A DNA stretch of 64,000 bases from Fodinibius roseus (GCF_900129315.1 NZ_FQUS01000024.1:1-64000); one strand, 5' to 3'; positions 16,127-25,493 are shown, numbered from the stretch's first letter. The notes: generated by a model from the letters alone, not told the origin. Numbers and translations: made by a program.

Positions 16127-17251
16127 ATGAGGCAAATGGATATCGAGCTGATAAAAGATACAGGGGATCCGATAAAAAGGGATATGGTTATTGAAAAAAC
16201 CAAGGTCATTAATGACATATTGATGCAGGCTGCCCCTGCCATGAACAACATGGGGTTACTTAATGGAAAATTGGGGATAAGCATCTACTTCTTTCACTTT
16301 GCCAAAGTAACTGGTAGTAAAAAACATCATCAATTAGCCCAGCGACTATTTGATGAGGTTTATGAGGGACTAAGCAGGAATGGTATTCCAGTAAATTTTG
16401 AAGATGGATTAGCCGGAATAGCGTTGGGGATTGAGTATTTGGCTCAAAATGGATTTGTCAACACAGATACTGATGATATTTTTTCAAAGACAGACAATAG
16501 AATATATCGGCATATAGTTGCCAATGACCAGCTGCCAATAGGAATCTTGGAAGGAGCTATGGGATCTCTGTTATATGTTCTATCGCGCTTGTCAAAGCAG
16601 GATATTCAAACAGAAGACCCAAGTACATTTGTCTTTAGAAGGTTGTTAATCAGACTTGTAAATCACATTGGAGAAAGGGTGGAAGAGAGAAAATATAGTG
16701 TTCAGGAGCCATTGATGTTCGATGTTTCCTGGGATCTTCCCCTTTGCCTGATACTGCTTGGCAAAGTCAGAGAAATGGACATTTATAGTTATAAAATAAA
16801 CCATATAATAGATCATCTTTCTCCTGTAGTTTTATCACTTTATCCTCGGTTGTCGAGTAATCGACTATATCTGTTGCTCGGAATAGAAAGTATTCTACAA
16901 CAGATTGATCTGCCAGAGTGGCAAAATCATGCTACTCTGTTAAAACAGAATATAGCAATGGATGAAATTTTGGAAGAAGAATTAAGAGATAAAAGCCTTC
17001 ATCTAATGCATGGAGCCGCGGGTGTGGATTTAGTAAGCCGGCAATTGCATCAGTTAATCCAGGTAGATCGATTGTTATTTAATCGTGAGCAGCTGATAGA
17101 AAAGATTATTTATTCTGAATATTGGGAAAAAATTGAACAAAATGAAATAGAAAGCAGAAGCTTAGGCTTGTTGTTTTATGGACTTACAGGGGTAGGATTA
17201 CATCTGTTAACATTGTTAGAAGGCTTTGAAAAACCCAGTCTGCCATTTTAA
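16127..17251 (+). CDS. LanC-like protein without visible zinc ligands
   Basis: A 374-aa protein of the LanC-like alpha/alpha toroid type found in Bacteroidota peptide loci. Repeated Gly-rich turns between helices support the fold: LLNGKLGISIYFFHF (about 43-57), NFEDGLAGIALGIEYL (about 87-102), GILEGAMGSLLYVL, LMHGAAGVDLV (near 290) and GLTGVGLHLLTLL (near 355). True cyclases bind zinc through a Cys in a WCxG motif and a Cys-His pair in CHG. Here the first motif cannot be found and the second reads MHG, so the Cys is missing. No dehydratase is present. It therefore more likely serves as a peptide-binding scaffold or an altered enzyme than as a lanthionine synthetase. The gene is 60 bp after the adaptor, same strand. 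Confidence 0.7.
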   Translation: MRQMDIELIKDTGDPIKRDMVIEKTKVINDILMQAAPAMNNMGLLNGKLGISIYFFHFAKVTGSKKHHQLAQRLFDEVYEGLSRNGIPVNFEDGLAGIALGIEYLAQNGFVNTDTDDIFSKTDNRIYRHIVANDQLPIGILEGAMGSLLYVLSRLSKQDIQTEDPSTFVFRRLLIRLVNHIGERVEERKYSVQEPLMFDVSWDLPLCLILLGKVREMDIYSYKINHIIDHLSPVVLSLYPRLSSNRLYLLLGIESILQQIDLPEWQNHATLLKQNIAMDEILEEELRDKSLHLMHGAAGVDLVSRQLHQLIQVDRLLFNREQLIEKIIYSEYWEKIEQNEIESRSLGLLFYGLTGVGLHLLTLLEGFEKPSLPF

Positions 17252-17400
17252 ACATAACTAAAGAATCTCACTTTAGAAGCAATAACTCTATATAGTAAGA
17301 TTGTTCTATAGGCACAGAATGATAGATTTTATAGTTTTTTAAATATTCTGTCAAAAGACCATATGAATTTACACAATCAAGATCAAACTGGTAACTAATC

Positions 17401-18186
17401 ATGGACAATAAAACAGATTTACAAGATGTCACTTTTCTATTTCGGTTAAAGGTTGACTCCATCGAGCGTTTGGAGAATATATTAATGGTTATTGATTTTA
17501 TATCCCATCATTTTGATACAAATATTTACGTGTTGGAAGCTGCAAATTATAATAATAGTATAGTTCGTAAGCTTCTGCCTCAAAAAGTGTCCTATCATTT
17601 TGTGGAAGATTATGACCCTATTTTACATCAGACAAAATACATCAACAAGGCGGTTGAAAACTGCCGTACTCCCTATCTTGCAGTTTGGGATACAGATGTA
17701 ATTATAGATCCGGGACAAATAATGATGTCAGTGGAATGGCTGCGCCAAGATGAAGCAGATTTTGTTTCTCCCTATAAAGATAAGGCTTTGGATACGACCC
17801 ATATTATACGAGAATTATATTTTAAGACAAGAGATCTTAGAATCCTGAAGGATAACAAAGGAAAAATGAAAGAACTGTATGCTCCCAATCCTGTCGGGGG
17901 TGGATTTTTTGCCAATAGAGACAAATACGTACAATCCGGGATTGAAAATGAATATTTTTACGGCTGGGGAAGAGCGGATGGAGAGCGAATAAACAGATGG
18001 AAAATATTGGGACACCGATATAAACGAGTTTCCGGCCCTTTATTTCATCTTACCCATGGGAGAGGAATAAGCAGTAAGTTTCATTCGCCCCGCCAAGATG
18101 ATATTAAGTTTTCGGAAGTCCTTCGTATTTATACAATGTCAAAAGGCGAACTGGAAGAGGAAGTTAAAACGTGGGGAGATAATTAG
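17401..18186 (+). CDS. GT-A glycosyltransferase in the peptide locus
   Basis: A 261-aa cytoplasmic transferase related to the galactosyltransferase/GT2 fold. The metal-binding DxD is at 97-99 (LAVWDTDVII). It is followed by a GGGFFANRDKYVQSGIENEY segment and YGWGRADGERINRW, where the Trp-Gly and acidic residues match the acceptor-side E/D-x-D block of Glyco_transf_7C proteins. No membrane helix is visible. It ends the same-strand run that starts with the precursors. Glycocin loci (sublancin, glycocin F) pair a GT2 enzyme that sugars Cys or Ser with thioredoxin-type proteins and a C39 exporter, so peptide glycosylation is the attractive idea. A role in cell-envelope sugar is the plain alternative. 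Confidence 0.75.
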   Translation: MDNKTDLQDVTFLFRLKVDSIERLENILMVIDFISHHFDTNIYVLEAANYNNSIVRKLLPQKVSYHFVEDYDPILHQTKYINKAVENCRTPYLAVWDTDVIIDPGQIMMSVEWLRQDEADFVSPYKDKALDTTHIIRELYFKTRDLRILKDNKGKMKELYAPNPVGGGFFANRDKYVQSGIENEYFYGWGRADGERINRWKILGHRYKRVSGPLFHLTHGRGISSKFHSPRQDDIKFSEVLRIYTMSKGELEEEVKTWGDN

Positions 18187-18280
18187 ATCGTCAATCTAAT
18201 TTTATAGAAACACAGCGGTTGAAAGAGGACTGGAAAGAAAATTTTGGGATGATAGGATATTATTTCAACTCAGGTGAAAA
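18187..18280. other. Junction between AT-rich peptide locus and GC-rich carbohydrate locus
   Basis: Short AT-rich gap. Immediately after it, base composition and codon use become much more GC-rich and stay so. A 21-codon frame ending at 18285 (LKEDWKENFGMIGYYFNSGE) looks protein-like and may be the tail of a lost gene. Confidence 0.4.
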
Positions 18281-19543
18281 GTGATTAAAAAAAGGATTAT
18301 ACTTTTAAGCAATAATTCAAGCTGGTGCTGGTTCCAAGATGAGCGGGTCCTACTGGACGGGGATCAGCTGCTATTTTCCGGGGTGACCTCGGAGGGAGCG
18401 AATACCGTCTCCAGCTATAATATAGCCACCGGGGAAAAGCAGACCGTCGTGCTGAATGATACCACCTTTCAGCCGGACGACCACAATGTGGGCGTGCTGC
18501 TCAAGCGGCCGGACGGTCGGTACCTGACCGTCTATGCCGGTCACGGGGTGGATACCAAAATGCGGTATCGTATCTCATCCAGCCCGGGCGATATCAGCGA
18601 GTGGGGACTAGAACAAACAGCGAATACTAAGGGTGGAACCACTTATTCAAATGTGTATCATTTATGCAAGGAAGGAAAGATCTATAATTTTCACCGGGGG
18701 ATTGGATGGAACCCTAATTACATGGTATCGGAGGATGAGGGAGAATCCTGGCGGTACGGGGGACAGCTGCTGGCGCATCCGGGCCGCCCTTATATACAAT
18801 ATGCTTCTGATAATTGGTCCCGTATCCATTTTATCATGACAGAAGCCCATCCACGCAATTACAACAACAGTATCTACCACGGGTACACCGATGGCGAGCA
18901 GGTATATGGGTCCGGCGGGCAGGCTCTCGGCCCGCTGAGCGGGAAGGAGTCCACGGACCTGAAACCCTACGATTTCACCACGGTGTTCGACGGGGATTCC
19001 ACCACCCGGGCGGATGTGGCCTGGACCAGCGACATTGAGCTGGATGGGGAGGGCCGCCCGTATGTTGCTTTTTCGGTGACCAAAGATCCTATTGCACTTG
19101 GCGAACGAGAACAGACGGACAAAGCGGGATTCGATCACCGGTATCATTATGCTCGCTGGGACGGGGAGCAGTGGCAGGAGCATGAGATTGCCTATGCCGG
19201 CAGCCGGCTGTACCCGGGGGAGAATGAATACACGGGACTGATTACCCTGCACCCGGACGACCCGAATGTGGTGTATATCTCCGCGGATGTGGACCCGGCG
19301 ACCGGGGAGGAGCTGAATCCCGGGGGTCCCCGCCGCTATGAAATATTCCGGGGCACCACCAGCGACCGGGGGGCGAGCTGGGAGTGGACCCCCGTCACGG
19401 AAAATTCCGACCAGGATAATATCCGTCCCGTCGTCGTAAGCAATGAACGCTACGAGGCCGTCCTGTGGCTCAATGGCCGGTATACGACCTATACGGATTA
19501 TGATCTGGACGTATTGGGGATTGTTCGGGAGCGGGAGGATTAG
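18281..19543 (+). CDS. BNR-4 repeat protein, possible polysaccharide lyase
   Basis: A 420-aa beta-propeller of the BNR_4 family. The diagnostic opening SSWCWFQDERVLLDGDQLLF (about 13-32) is followed by DDHNVGVLLKRPDGRYLTVY and HG, then further blades (VSEDEGESWRYGG, ELDGEGRPYVAFSV, TSDRGASWEWTPV). Family members include PL24/PL25 ulvan lyases and several uncharacterised secreted enzymes. This one has no signal peptide: the family core begins only a dozen residues after the GTG start, so the N-terminal export signal may have been lost at the locus junction. It is alone before a 550-bp gap and SusC. If still exported or expressed it would act on the polymer imported by SusCD. Confidence 0.75.
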   Translation: MIKKRIILLSNNSSWCWFQDERVLLDGDQLLFSGVTSEGANTVSSYNIATGEKQTVVLNDTTFQPDDHNVGVLLKRPDGRYLTVYAGHGVDTKMRYRISSSPGDISEWGLEQTANTKGGTTYSNVYHLCKEGKIYNFHRGIGWNPNYMVSEDEGESWRYGGQLLAHPGRPYIQYASDNWSRIHFIMTEAHPRNYNNSIYHGYTDGEQVYGSGGQALGPLSGKESTDLKPYDFTTVFDGDSTTRADVAWTSDIELDGEGRPYVAFSVTKDPIALGEREQTDKAGFDHRYHYARWDGEQWQEHEIAYAGSRLYPGENEYTGLITLHPDDPNVVYISADVDPATGEELNPGGPRRYEIFRGTTSDRGASWEWTPVTENSDQDNIRPVVVSNERYEAVLWLNGRYTTYTDYDLDVLGIVRERED

Positions 19544-20095
19544 AAAGGGTTTCTCGTTTTCTGATGAGACCCGGTTATCTGCTTTTGACTGAATGAATGA
19601 TGGGCGGGGGACAAGGGGAGATTATGGAGGGCATTTGCATAGTCAATGTTCAGGGGAGCCTACAGAGACTTAGTCATTAACTCTTTTTAAAAGCATTCCT
19701 GGTTTTCTTACGTTAGATAAATATTAACACGATAATTCCTTCTGTTTGCGGGATTCCTTTTTCCTATCTCCTGTATTTATCGGTAATTCTTATTTATTAT
19801 TTCTTTTATTAATTATTTTATAATACTTTATACGAAGTTATGTGTATTAATTATATAACATAAGGAAACTAAGGTATTTTAATGTGCTTATTCTTTAGGG
19901 CATCCTTAGTTTCTTATTGTTTATACTTAGGCGTTGCTTGACACTTTTAGTATTCTTTGCAGGCTAAATGCACAATACAATCAGGGCATTTAAAGAGTAT
20001 AGGAACTCAACCTATAGGGGAATGTCAGCAGTACATCTTCAGGGGAACCCTGCACAAATACAACTATAAGACAAACCTATAATAGTTATATCAAT
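19544..20095. other. 550-bp leader region of the first SusCD operon
   Basis: No gene seen. The middle (19700-19950) is very AT-rich. A TTGACAC...TATTCTTTG pair near 19938-19958 is a weak promoter candidate. The sequence ACCTATAATAGTTA near 20075 recurs at 57488 upstream of another gene, which may mark a shared promoter element. Length and AT-richness suggest a regulated 5' region. Confidence 0.4.
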
Positions 20096-23000
20096 ATGAA
20101 ACATTTCTACAAAAAGGTGATCAACAGGATCCTATGTATGTTTGCAGCCGGTCTGATGTTGTTGGGACTGGCAGGTTCTGCATATGCACAGCAGACGGTT
20201 ACGGGAACGGTGACCGATGCTGAAACCGGGGAAACGCTCCCGGGCGTGAACGTAACTGTCCCGGGAAGTACGCAGGGGACGGCAACGAATCTTGACGGGG
20301 AATACAGCCTGGAGGTATCGGGACCTGAGACCGTGTTGCGATTTTCTTTTGTGGGATACCGGTCCCAGGAAATCACGGTCGGAGAACAGGAAGTCATCGA
20401 TGTAAGCCTTCAGCTGGACATGGGAAGGCTGGATGAAGTTATCGTGGTCGGATACGGGACGAGGGAACGGCAGGACCTGACCGGGTCCGTGGACCGCGTA
20501 GACGGTGAGAAATTCCGGGATCAGGGAATAACCAATGTTTCTGATATGCTGACCGGTACAATTGCCGGCTTTAACGCCAGTCAGGGTGCAACGGCCAGTG
20601 GCGAGACGAGCTTCCAAATCAGGGGACCAAATTCTTTGACGGCTGATACGGATCCGTTGATTGTGCTGGACGGGGTCATCTACCGGGGCGATTTGCGGAA
20701 TATTAATCCCAATGACATTGAATCCATTGACGTTCTGAAAGATGCCAGTTCGGCCGCGGTATATGGGGCACGAGCTGCCAACGGTGTTGTCATGATTACC
20801 ACGACACGGGGACAGTCGGGCAAGCCCACGATCGAATTCAGTACCAAATTCGGGTTGACGGAGACCACCACCGATCATTACAAGTACCGGGGACCCGAGG
20901 AATATATTTCGTTCAGGCAGGACTATTACCGCTCGCAGGGATTGAGTCAGCCGGACCACTACTGGTCGCGGCCCGATAATTTGCCAGAAGGGGTCAGCAC
21001 CGATGAGTGGCGTTCGCTCAATGAAAATCCTCTTTCGGACAACCAGGAGGAGTGGATGAGCCGGATGAACTTCTTTCCGCTCGAGCGAGAGCAGTACCTG
21101 GCGGGCGACACGTTTGACTGGGCGGATTATATTTACCCGACCGGCTTTCAGCAGGATGCGAATTTAAGTATTTCCGGCGGTTCCGATGATGTGCAGTACT
21201 ACTGGTCGATCGGCCGGGTGGATAATGAAGGCGTCAGGCTTGGCGATCAGTTCGAGGCGATACGGACAAGACTGAATGTGGATTTCCAGGTAACCGACTG
21301 GTTAAGCGCGGGTATTAATGCGGAGTATTCGGACCGCGACGAGAGTACGATCCCTGCCGGTGATCCGCATCTGATGAGTCCTTTTTCCCGTCTGTATGAC
21401 GAACAGGGGAATGTGGAGTGGTATCCGCACGGTTATATTGTGACCAATCCCGCACTCAATACGATCAATGCAGAGCGAAAACGGAAAATAAACAACCTCT
21501 TTGCGTCCCCGTTTCTGGAAGTTGCGCTTCCGTACGGTTTTACGCACCGGGTGACTTTCCAGCCCCGCTACCGGACGTTTAAAGACTATCAATTTTGGGG
21601 AGAGAATACGCGGACCGGCGGAGAGATCGTTTCCGGGGGACGCGCGGACCGGGAGGACGAGACTCGCTTCGACTGGATGCTCACCAATATGCTGACCTGG
21701 CAAAAAGAGTATGGCGTGCACGATTTCAACGTGACGCTGGTGCATGAGGTGGAAGAGAACCAATCATGGGAAAGCTTTCAGCGTAATACCGGATTTCGTC
21801 CCTCCGCAAACCTCGGATACGGCGGACTGCAGTACGGAACCAACCCTTTCCTGCAAACGGAGGATGTTAAAACGACCGGGGAGGGGATGCTGGCCCGGCT
21901 GAACTACACGCTGATGGATAAATACCTGTTTACGGCCTCCGTACGACGAGACGGCTATTCCGCTTTTGGCCAGCAGAACCCCAGGGCGGTGTTTCCGGGC
22001 GGCGCCTTTGCGTGGCAGATTTCTGAGGAGGATTTCTTTACTTCCGATTTGATCAGCAACCTGAAGGTAAGGTTATCCTACGGACAAAACGGTAACCGGA
22101 GCATTGGGACCTACTCCTCTCTTGCCCAACTGGGTACGAACCTGTATTACGACGGATCCCAGGTGCAGGTGGGGGTCCAAACCAGCTCCCTGGCCAATCC
22201 AGGATTGCGCTGGGAAGAAACCGAGTCCTTTAATGTAGGCCTGGATTTCGGGATCATGGACGGCCGCATCAGCGGTAGCCTCGACTATTATGACATGACG
22301 ACGGAGAGCCTGCTGGTTGACCGGACGCTGCCGCTGCTTACCGGTTTTGACGGGGTGACTACCAATATCGGGGAGTTGGGCAACAAGGGGTTCGAGTTTA
22401 CCGTAAATACGGTGAATATCAGCTCCGGAGATCTGAACTGGCAATCGAACCTGAATTTTTCCCTGAACCGCAATGAGATCAAGTCGCTGTTCGGGGACAC
22501 CGGGACCTATACGTTAGAGGGACAGCAATACGAGGGAGAGCTTCCGGACTATTCCAACAACTGGTTCCCGGGTAAGTCCATCGACGTGATCTGGGACTAT
22601 GATATTCAGGGCATGTGGCAGGTGGAAGAGGCGGAAGCAGCCGAAGAATACAACCTGAGTCCGGGTGATATCAAAGCCGTTGACGTCAATGATGACGGAA
22701 CGTATCAATCGCAGGACGACAAGCGTTTCATCGGTTATACCGAGCCGCGATACCGGTTCGGGTTCCGGAATGACGTATCGTATAAAAACTTTTCCGCTTC
22801 GGTCTTTATTCGTGCTAACCTGGGGCATAAACTTCCGTTTGAAGATGCGATCCACTCGCATTCGACGTATGACCGGCGGAACACGCCGCCCACGCCTTAT
22901 TGGACAAAAGAGAACCGGTCGAATGAATGGCCGCGGACCTCGCTGACCGACGATCCGTTCGGCGGGGGCATCATGATGTATAAAAAAGCCTCCTTTGTAC

Positions 23001-23206
23001 GCATTCAGGACGTCACCCTGGGATATTCATTGCCTCAGCATATTATCCAGCGATTGCAGCTGCAGAATCTTCGATTTTTCGGCTCCATACGAAATCTCCA
23101 CAGCTTTGACAACTGGCCCGGATGGGATCCCGAGTCATGGGATAATAATGGAAACAATATACCCATGCCGCGTACCTTCACAATCGGGCTGAACCTGTCC
23201 TTGTAA
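20096..23206 (+). CDS. SusC/RagA-type TonB-linked outer-membrane transporter 1
   Basis: A 1036-aa outer-membrane barrel that imports oligosaccharides with energy from TonB. The signal peptide ends AGSAYAQQ (about residue 32). Next comes the carboxypeptidase-D-like domain (VTGTVTDAETGETLPGVNVT to about 105) and the TonB-box/plug beginning DEVIVVGYGTRERQDLTGSV (about 112-131). The plug motif LIVLDGVIYRGDLRNINPND and ASSAAVYGARAANGVVMITT follow. The rest is barrel strands ending GLNLSL. There is no STN domain, so no direct sigma/anti-sigma signalling is expected. SusD partner follows after 50 bp. Confidence 0.95.
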   Translation: MKHFYKKVINRILCMFAAGLMLLGLAGSAYAQQTVTGTVTDAETGETLPGVNVTVPGSTQGTATNLDGEYSLEVSGPETVLRFSFVGYRSQEITVGEQEVIDVSLQLDMGRLDEVIVVGYGTRERQDLTGSVDRVDGEKFRDQGITNVSDMLTGTIAGFNASQGATASGETSFQIRGPNSLTADTDPLIVLDGVIYRGDLRNINPNDIESIDVLKDASSAAVYGARAANGVVMITTTRGQSGKPTIEFSTKFGLTETTTDHYKYRGPEEYISFRQDYYRSQGLSQPDHYWSRPDNLPEGVSTDEWRSLNENPLSDNQEEWMSRMNFFPLEREQYLAGDTFDWADYIYPTGFQQDANLSISGGSDDVQYYWSIGRVDNEGVRLGDQFEAIRTRLNVDFQVTDWLSAGINAEYSDRDESTIPAGDPHLMSPFSRLYDEQGNVEWYPHGYIVTNPALNTINAERKRKINNLFASPFLEVALPYGFTHRVTFQPRYRTFKDYQFWGENTRTGGEIVSGGRADREDETRFDWMLTNMLTWQKEYGVHDFNVTLVHEVEENQSWESFQRNTGFRPSANLGYGGLQYGTNPFLQTEDVKTTGEGMLARLNYTLMDKYLFTASVRRDGYSAFGQQNPRAVFPGGAFAWQISEEDFFTSDLISNLKVRLSYGQNGNRSIGTYSSLAQLGTNLYYDGSQVQVGVQTSSLANPGLRWEETESFNVGLDFGIMDGRISGSLDYYDMTTESLLVDRTLPLLTGFDGVTTNIGELGNKGFEFTVNTVNISSGDLNWQSNLNFSLNRNEIKSLFGDTGTYTLEGQQYEGELPDYSNNWFPGKSIDVIWDYDIQGMWQVEEAEAAEEYNLSPGDIKAVDVNDDGTYQSQDDKRFIGYTEPRYRFGFRNDVSYKNFSASVFIRANLGHKLPFEDAIHSHSTYDRRNTPPTPYWTKENRSNEWPRTSLTDDPFGGGIMMYKKASFVRIQDVTLGYSLPQHIIQRLQLQNLRFFGSIRNLHSFDNWPGWDPESWDNNGNNIPMPRTFTIGLNLSL

Positions 23207-23256
23207 CGAAATTGAAAAATGCAGCGTGAATTCAAACGATTTAAAGTAAAAACATT

Positions 23257-25107
23257 ATGAAACGGATTATAACACACACTTTAGTATTGATGATCGGCTC
23301 TCTGATCTTGATATCGTGTTCAGACAGCTTCCTGGAGCCTGAGCCGCAATCCTTCTTTGCGCCGGAGAATACCTATACCAATGAAGCGGGTTTCCAGGCC
23401 CAGCTGGTAACCATGCGAAAGACCCTTGCTGACGCCGAATTTACCGGGGGACGCGGCAGCGCCCTTTTTATCGGACAGTGGGACGCCACGGAAGCGGGAA
23501 TCGGTATCTGGGCAATGGACAAGGATCACCTTAACGGGAGTCCCAGTACCTATGTGGGCTTTTTCCAGCAGGCGAGCATGATCAATGATGTCTACACCTA
23601 TATCAAAGATGCCAACGTGGTCATCTCCAGAATCGATGATATCGAGTGGGATGACCAGCAGCGGCGAAACGAGATACTGGCCGAAGCCCTGTGGCACCGC
23701 TCCTACTGGTACAACCGGCTGGTACACAGTTACGGGGACGTTCCCTTTGTGGGAAATGAGATACAGGAAGCCAAACTGGACTTCCAGACACATACGCGGG
23801 AAGCCATATTGGACAAAATTCAGTCGGATATGGAGTTTGCGGTGCAACATCTCCCGGAGGAGGCTATCCCGGGTGCGGTCAGCAGGGGCGCCGGATATCA
23901 CCTGTTGTCCAAAATTTACCTGGCCAACCTGGAGTTTCAGAAGGCTATAGACGCGGCAAGCGAAGTGATCAATGGTCCCTATGCCCTGATGACCGAGCGG
24001 TTCGGCCAGGATGCGGATGACCCCAAGCGCAATGTTATCTGGGACCTGCACCGGCCGATGAACAAAAACAGTTCGGCCAATACGGAAACGATCCTGGCTA
24101 TTGTGGACCGGTACGAGGCCCCGGTAGGTGCCCGGGACGATGCCGGAATGTTTACGATGCGGACGTTTCACCCCGACTGGTGGCACTCTCGCCACCGCGA
24201 CAGCGAAGGCAACGCCGGAATGATTGACGCCGGCCCGATGTACGACACCCTCGGACGGGGCAATCCGGATATCGCACTGACCGAGTTCCTGCAGTATCGC
24301 GCCTGGGAAGAAGATGGGTATACGTGGGAAGATACCCCCGACCTGCGCAGAGCGGATATTAACTGGGTGGATGTGCATGAGATGCGATACAACAACCCCG
24401 AATCGGTCAATTACGGCGAGCAGTGGACCATCGAATATACGACGGGGGCGCGCGGCAGAGTGATTACCTCCATGTACGCCATGCCGTTCTATAAGACCTA
24501 CGTCCCGGAGGAGAGCACGGATGCGCGTCCCTATGGCGGAAACGGGGACTGGTACCTGTTTCGCCTGGCGGAGACCTATCTGATCAGGGCCGAGGCCAAC
24601 TACTGGCTGGATAACCTGCAGGCCGCCGCTGACGATATCAATAAGATCAGGGCGCGGGCGGAAGCCCCCCTTATTTCGGCCGGGGACGTCACCATCGACT
24701 ACATTTTTGACGAGCGGGTTCGAGAACTGTTTGCCGAGGGCATGCAGCAGAACGAGCTGGCACGCGTCTCCTTTACGATGGCCAAGCTGGGCAGAGGCGG
24801 CTATGACATGGAATCGATTCACCAGGATAACTGGTGGTACGACCGGGTAATATCCCGTAATTTTTATTATCCGGAACACCCCGAGAGCGGGACCAGTATT
24901 TCGATCGGGATTCCGTATCCCATCGGAGATCAAGTGGAGATTGTCGGTGGTATTCACCCCCATATCAATCCTCATAACTTCCTGTGGCCGGTTGCCGATA
25001 ATATGATTGAGTCCAATACCCAGGGAAGAGTTAACCAGAATCCGGGCTACCCCGGCTCTGAGAATAACGAGCCTCCGCTTGAAACAATTGAAGCGGAAAC
25101 CTGGTAG
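23257..25107 (+). CDS. SusD/RagB-type nutrient-binding lipoprotein 1
   Basis: A 616-aa surface lipoprotein that forms the lid of SusC 1 and binds the substrate. Lipobox LILISCSDSF puts the acylated Cys at 21. Characteristic family segments are ALWHRSYWYNRLVHSYGDVP (near 150) in the TPR-like half and the C-terminal FRLAETYLIRAEANYWLDNL (near 435) followed by INKIRARA and RVRELFAEG. The length is at the upper end for the family. The minus strand is also open over almost the whole gene, a by-product of GC-rich codon use. Confidence 0.95.
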   Translation: MKRIITHTLVLMIGSLILISCSDSFLEPEPQSFFAPENTYTNEAGFQAQLVTMRKTLADAEFTGGRGSALFIGQWDATEAGIGIWAMDKDHLNGSPSTYVGFFQQASMINDVYTYIKDANVVISRIDDIEWDDQQRRNEILAEALWHRSYWYNRLVHSYGDVPFVGNEIQEAKLDFQTHTREAILDKIQSDMEFAVQHLPEEAIPGAVSRGAGYHLLSKIYLANLEFQKAIDAASEVINGPYALMTERFGQDADDPKRNVIWDLHRPMNKNSSANTETILAIVDRYEAPVGARDDAGMFTMRTFHPDWWHSRHRDSEGNAGMIDAGPMYDTLGRGNPDIALTEFLQYRAWEEDGYTWEDTPDLRRADINWVDVHEMRYNNPESVNYGEQWTIEYTTGARGRVITSMYAMPFYKTYVPEESTDARPYGGNGDWYLFRLAETYLIRAEANYWLDNLQAAADDINKIRARAEAPLISAGDVTIDYIFDERVRELFAEGMQQNELARVSFTMAKLGRGGYDMESIHQDNWWYDRVISRNFYYPEHPESGTSISIGIPYPIGDQVEIVGGIHPHINPHNFLWPVADNMIESNTQGRVNQNPGYPGSENNEPPLETIEAETW

Positions 25108-25163
25108 GACCAAGAGCTTCCGAATAGCTTATTAAATAGTGCCCGGTCCGATATCCAATCCAC

Positions 25164-25187
25164 AGCGCGGGAATTCATTCCTGCGCT
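25164..25187 (+). terminator. Hairpin after SusCD operon 1
   Basis: A 10-bp stem with one G-U pair (AGCGCGGGAA / TTCCTGCGCT) and a TTCA loop, 57 bp after the SusD stop, followed by an AT-rich tail. It probably ends the susCD transcript. Confidence 0.6.
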
Positions 25188-25351
25188 ATGGATTATTATG
25201 ATTATTACATATTAATTGACGGTTTGCTGACTGGCGATGTTATGGCGTTTAGCGGAGCATGGCAGGGGTGATATGCTATGAAAGTTTCGATTCGTCGAAC
25301 GAGCAGGTGTTAAATGATTCCTGTAAAAGTTCATATTTTATCTATATTCAA

Positions 25352-25493
25352 GAAGCCCTTGAAAAATTGGAGGAGGTGTTCAATCCCCAAGCCAGTGTGA
25401 TTTTAAAACCGCAGTGTATAGACGATGCATGCGGATTTTGAAATCGTGAAAAATATAGATAATAGGCAAAACAGCGGTTTTGCAAAGGTTTCT
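25352..25493 (-). repeat. Dispersed 140-bp intergenic repeat, copy A
   Basis: Reads on the minus strand from AGAAACCTTTGCAAAACCGC through an internal CTGCGGTTTTAAAA block to TTTTTCAAGGGCTTC. It shares the ends and internal blocks of copies B-E. It fills most of the gap between SusD 1 and the esterase. No coding potential of its own. Confidence 0.7.

Noticed and set aside
6261-18186. Class I or II lanthipeptide locus
   Set aside because: The LanC-like gene invites this, but no LanB, LanM or LanKC dehydratase is present and the zinc motif is broken. Disulfides are the better-supported modification.
6261-18186. Radical SAM or grasp-type RiPP locus
   Set aside because: GG leaders of Bacteroidota often accompany SPASM proteins or ATP-grasp enzymes, but neither a CxxxCxxC radical SAM motif nor an ATP-grasp gene occurs in this region.
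18662-19252. 196-codon minus-strand frame
   Set aside because: Shadow of the BNR-4 gene with no recognisable motif.
23320-25113. 597-codon open frame on the minus strand
   Set aside because: It lies entirely opposite the SusD 1 gene, whose lipobox and family motifs are clear. The reverse translation has no recognisable domain and is a by-product of GC-rich codons.
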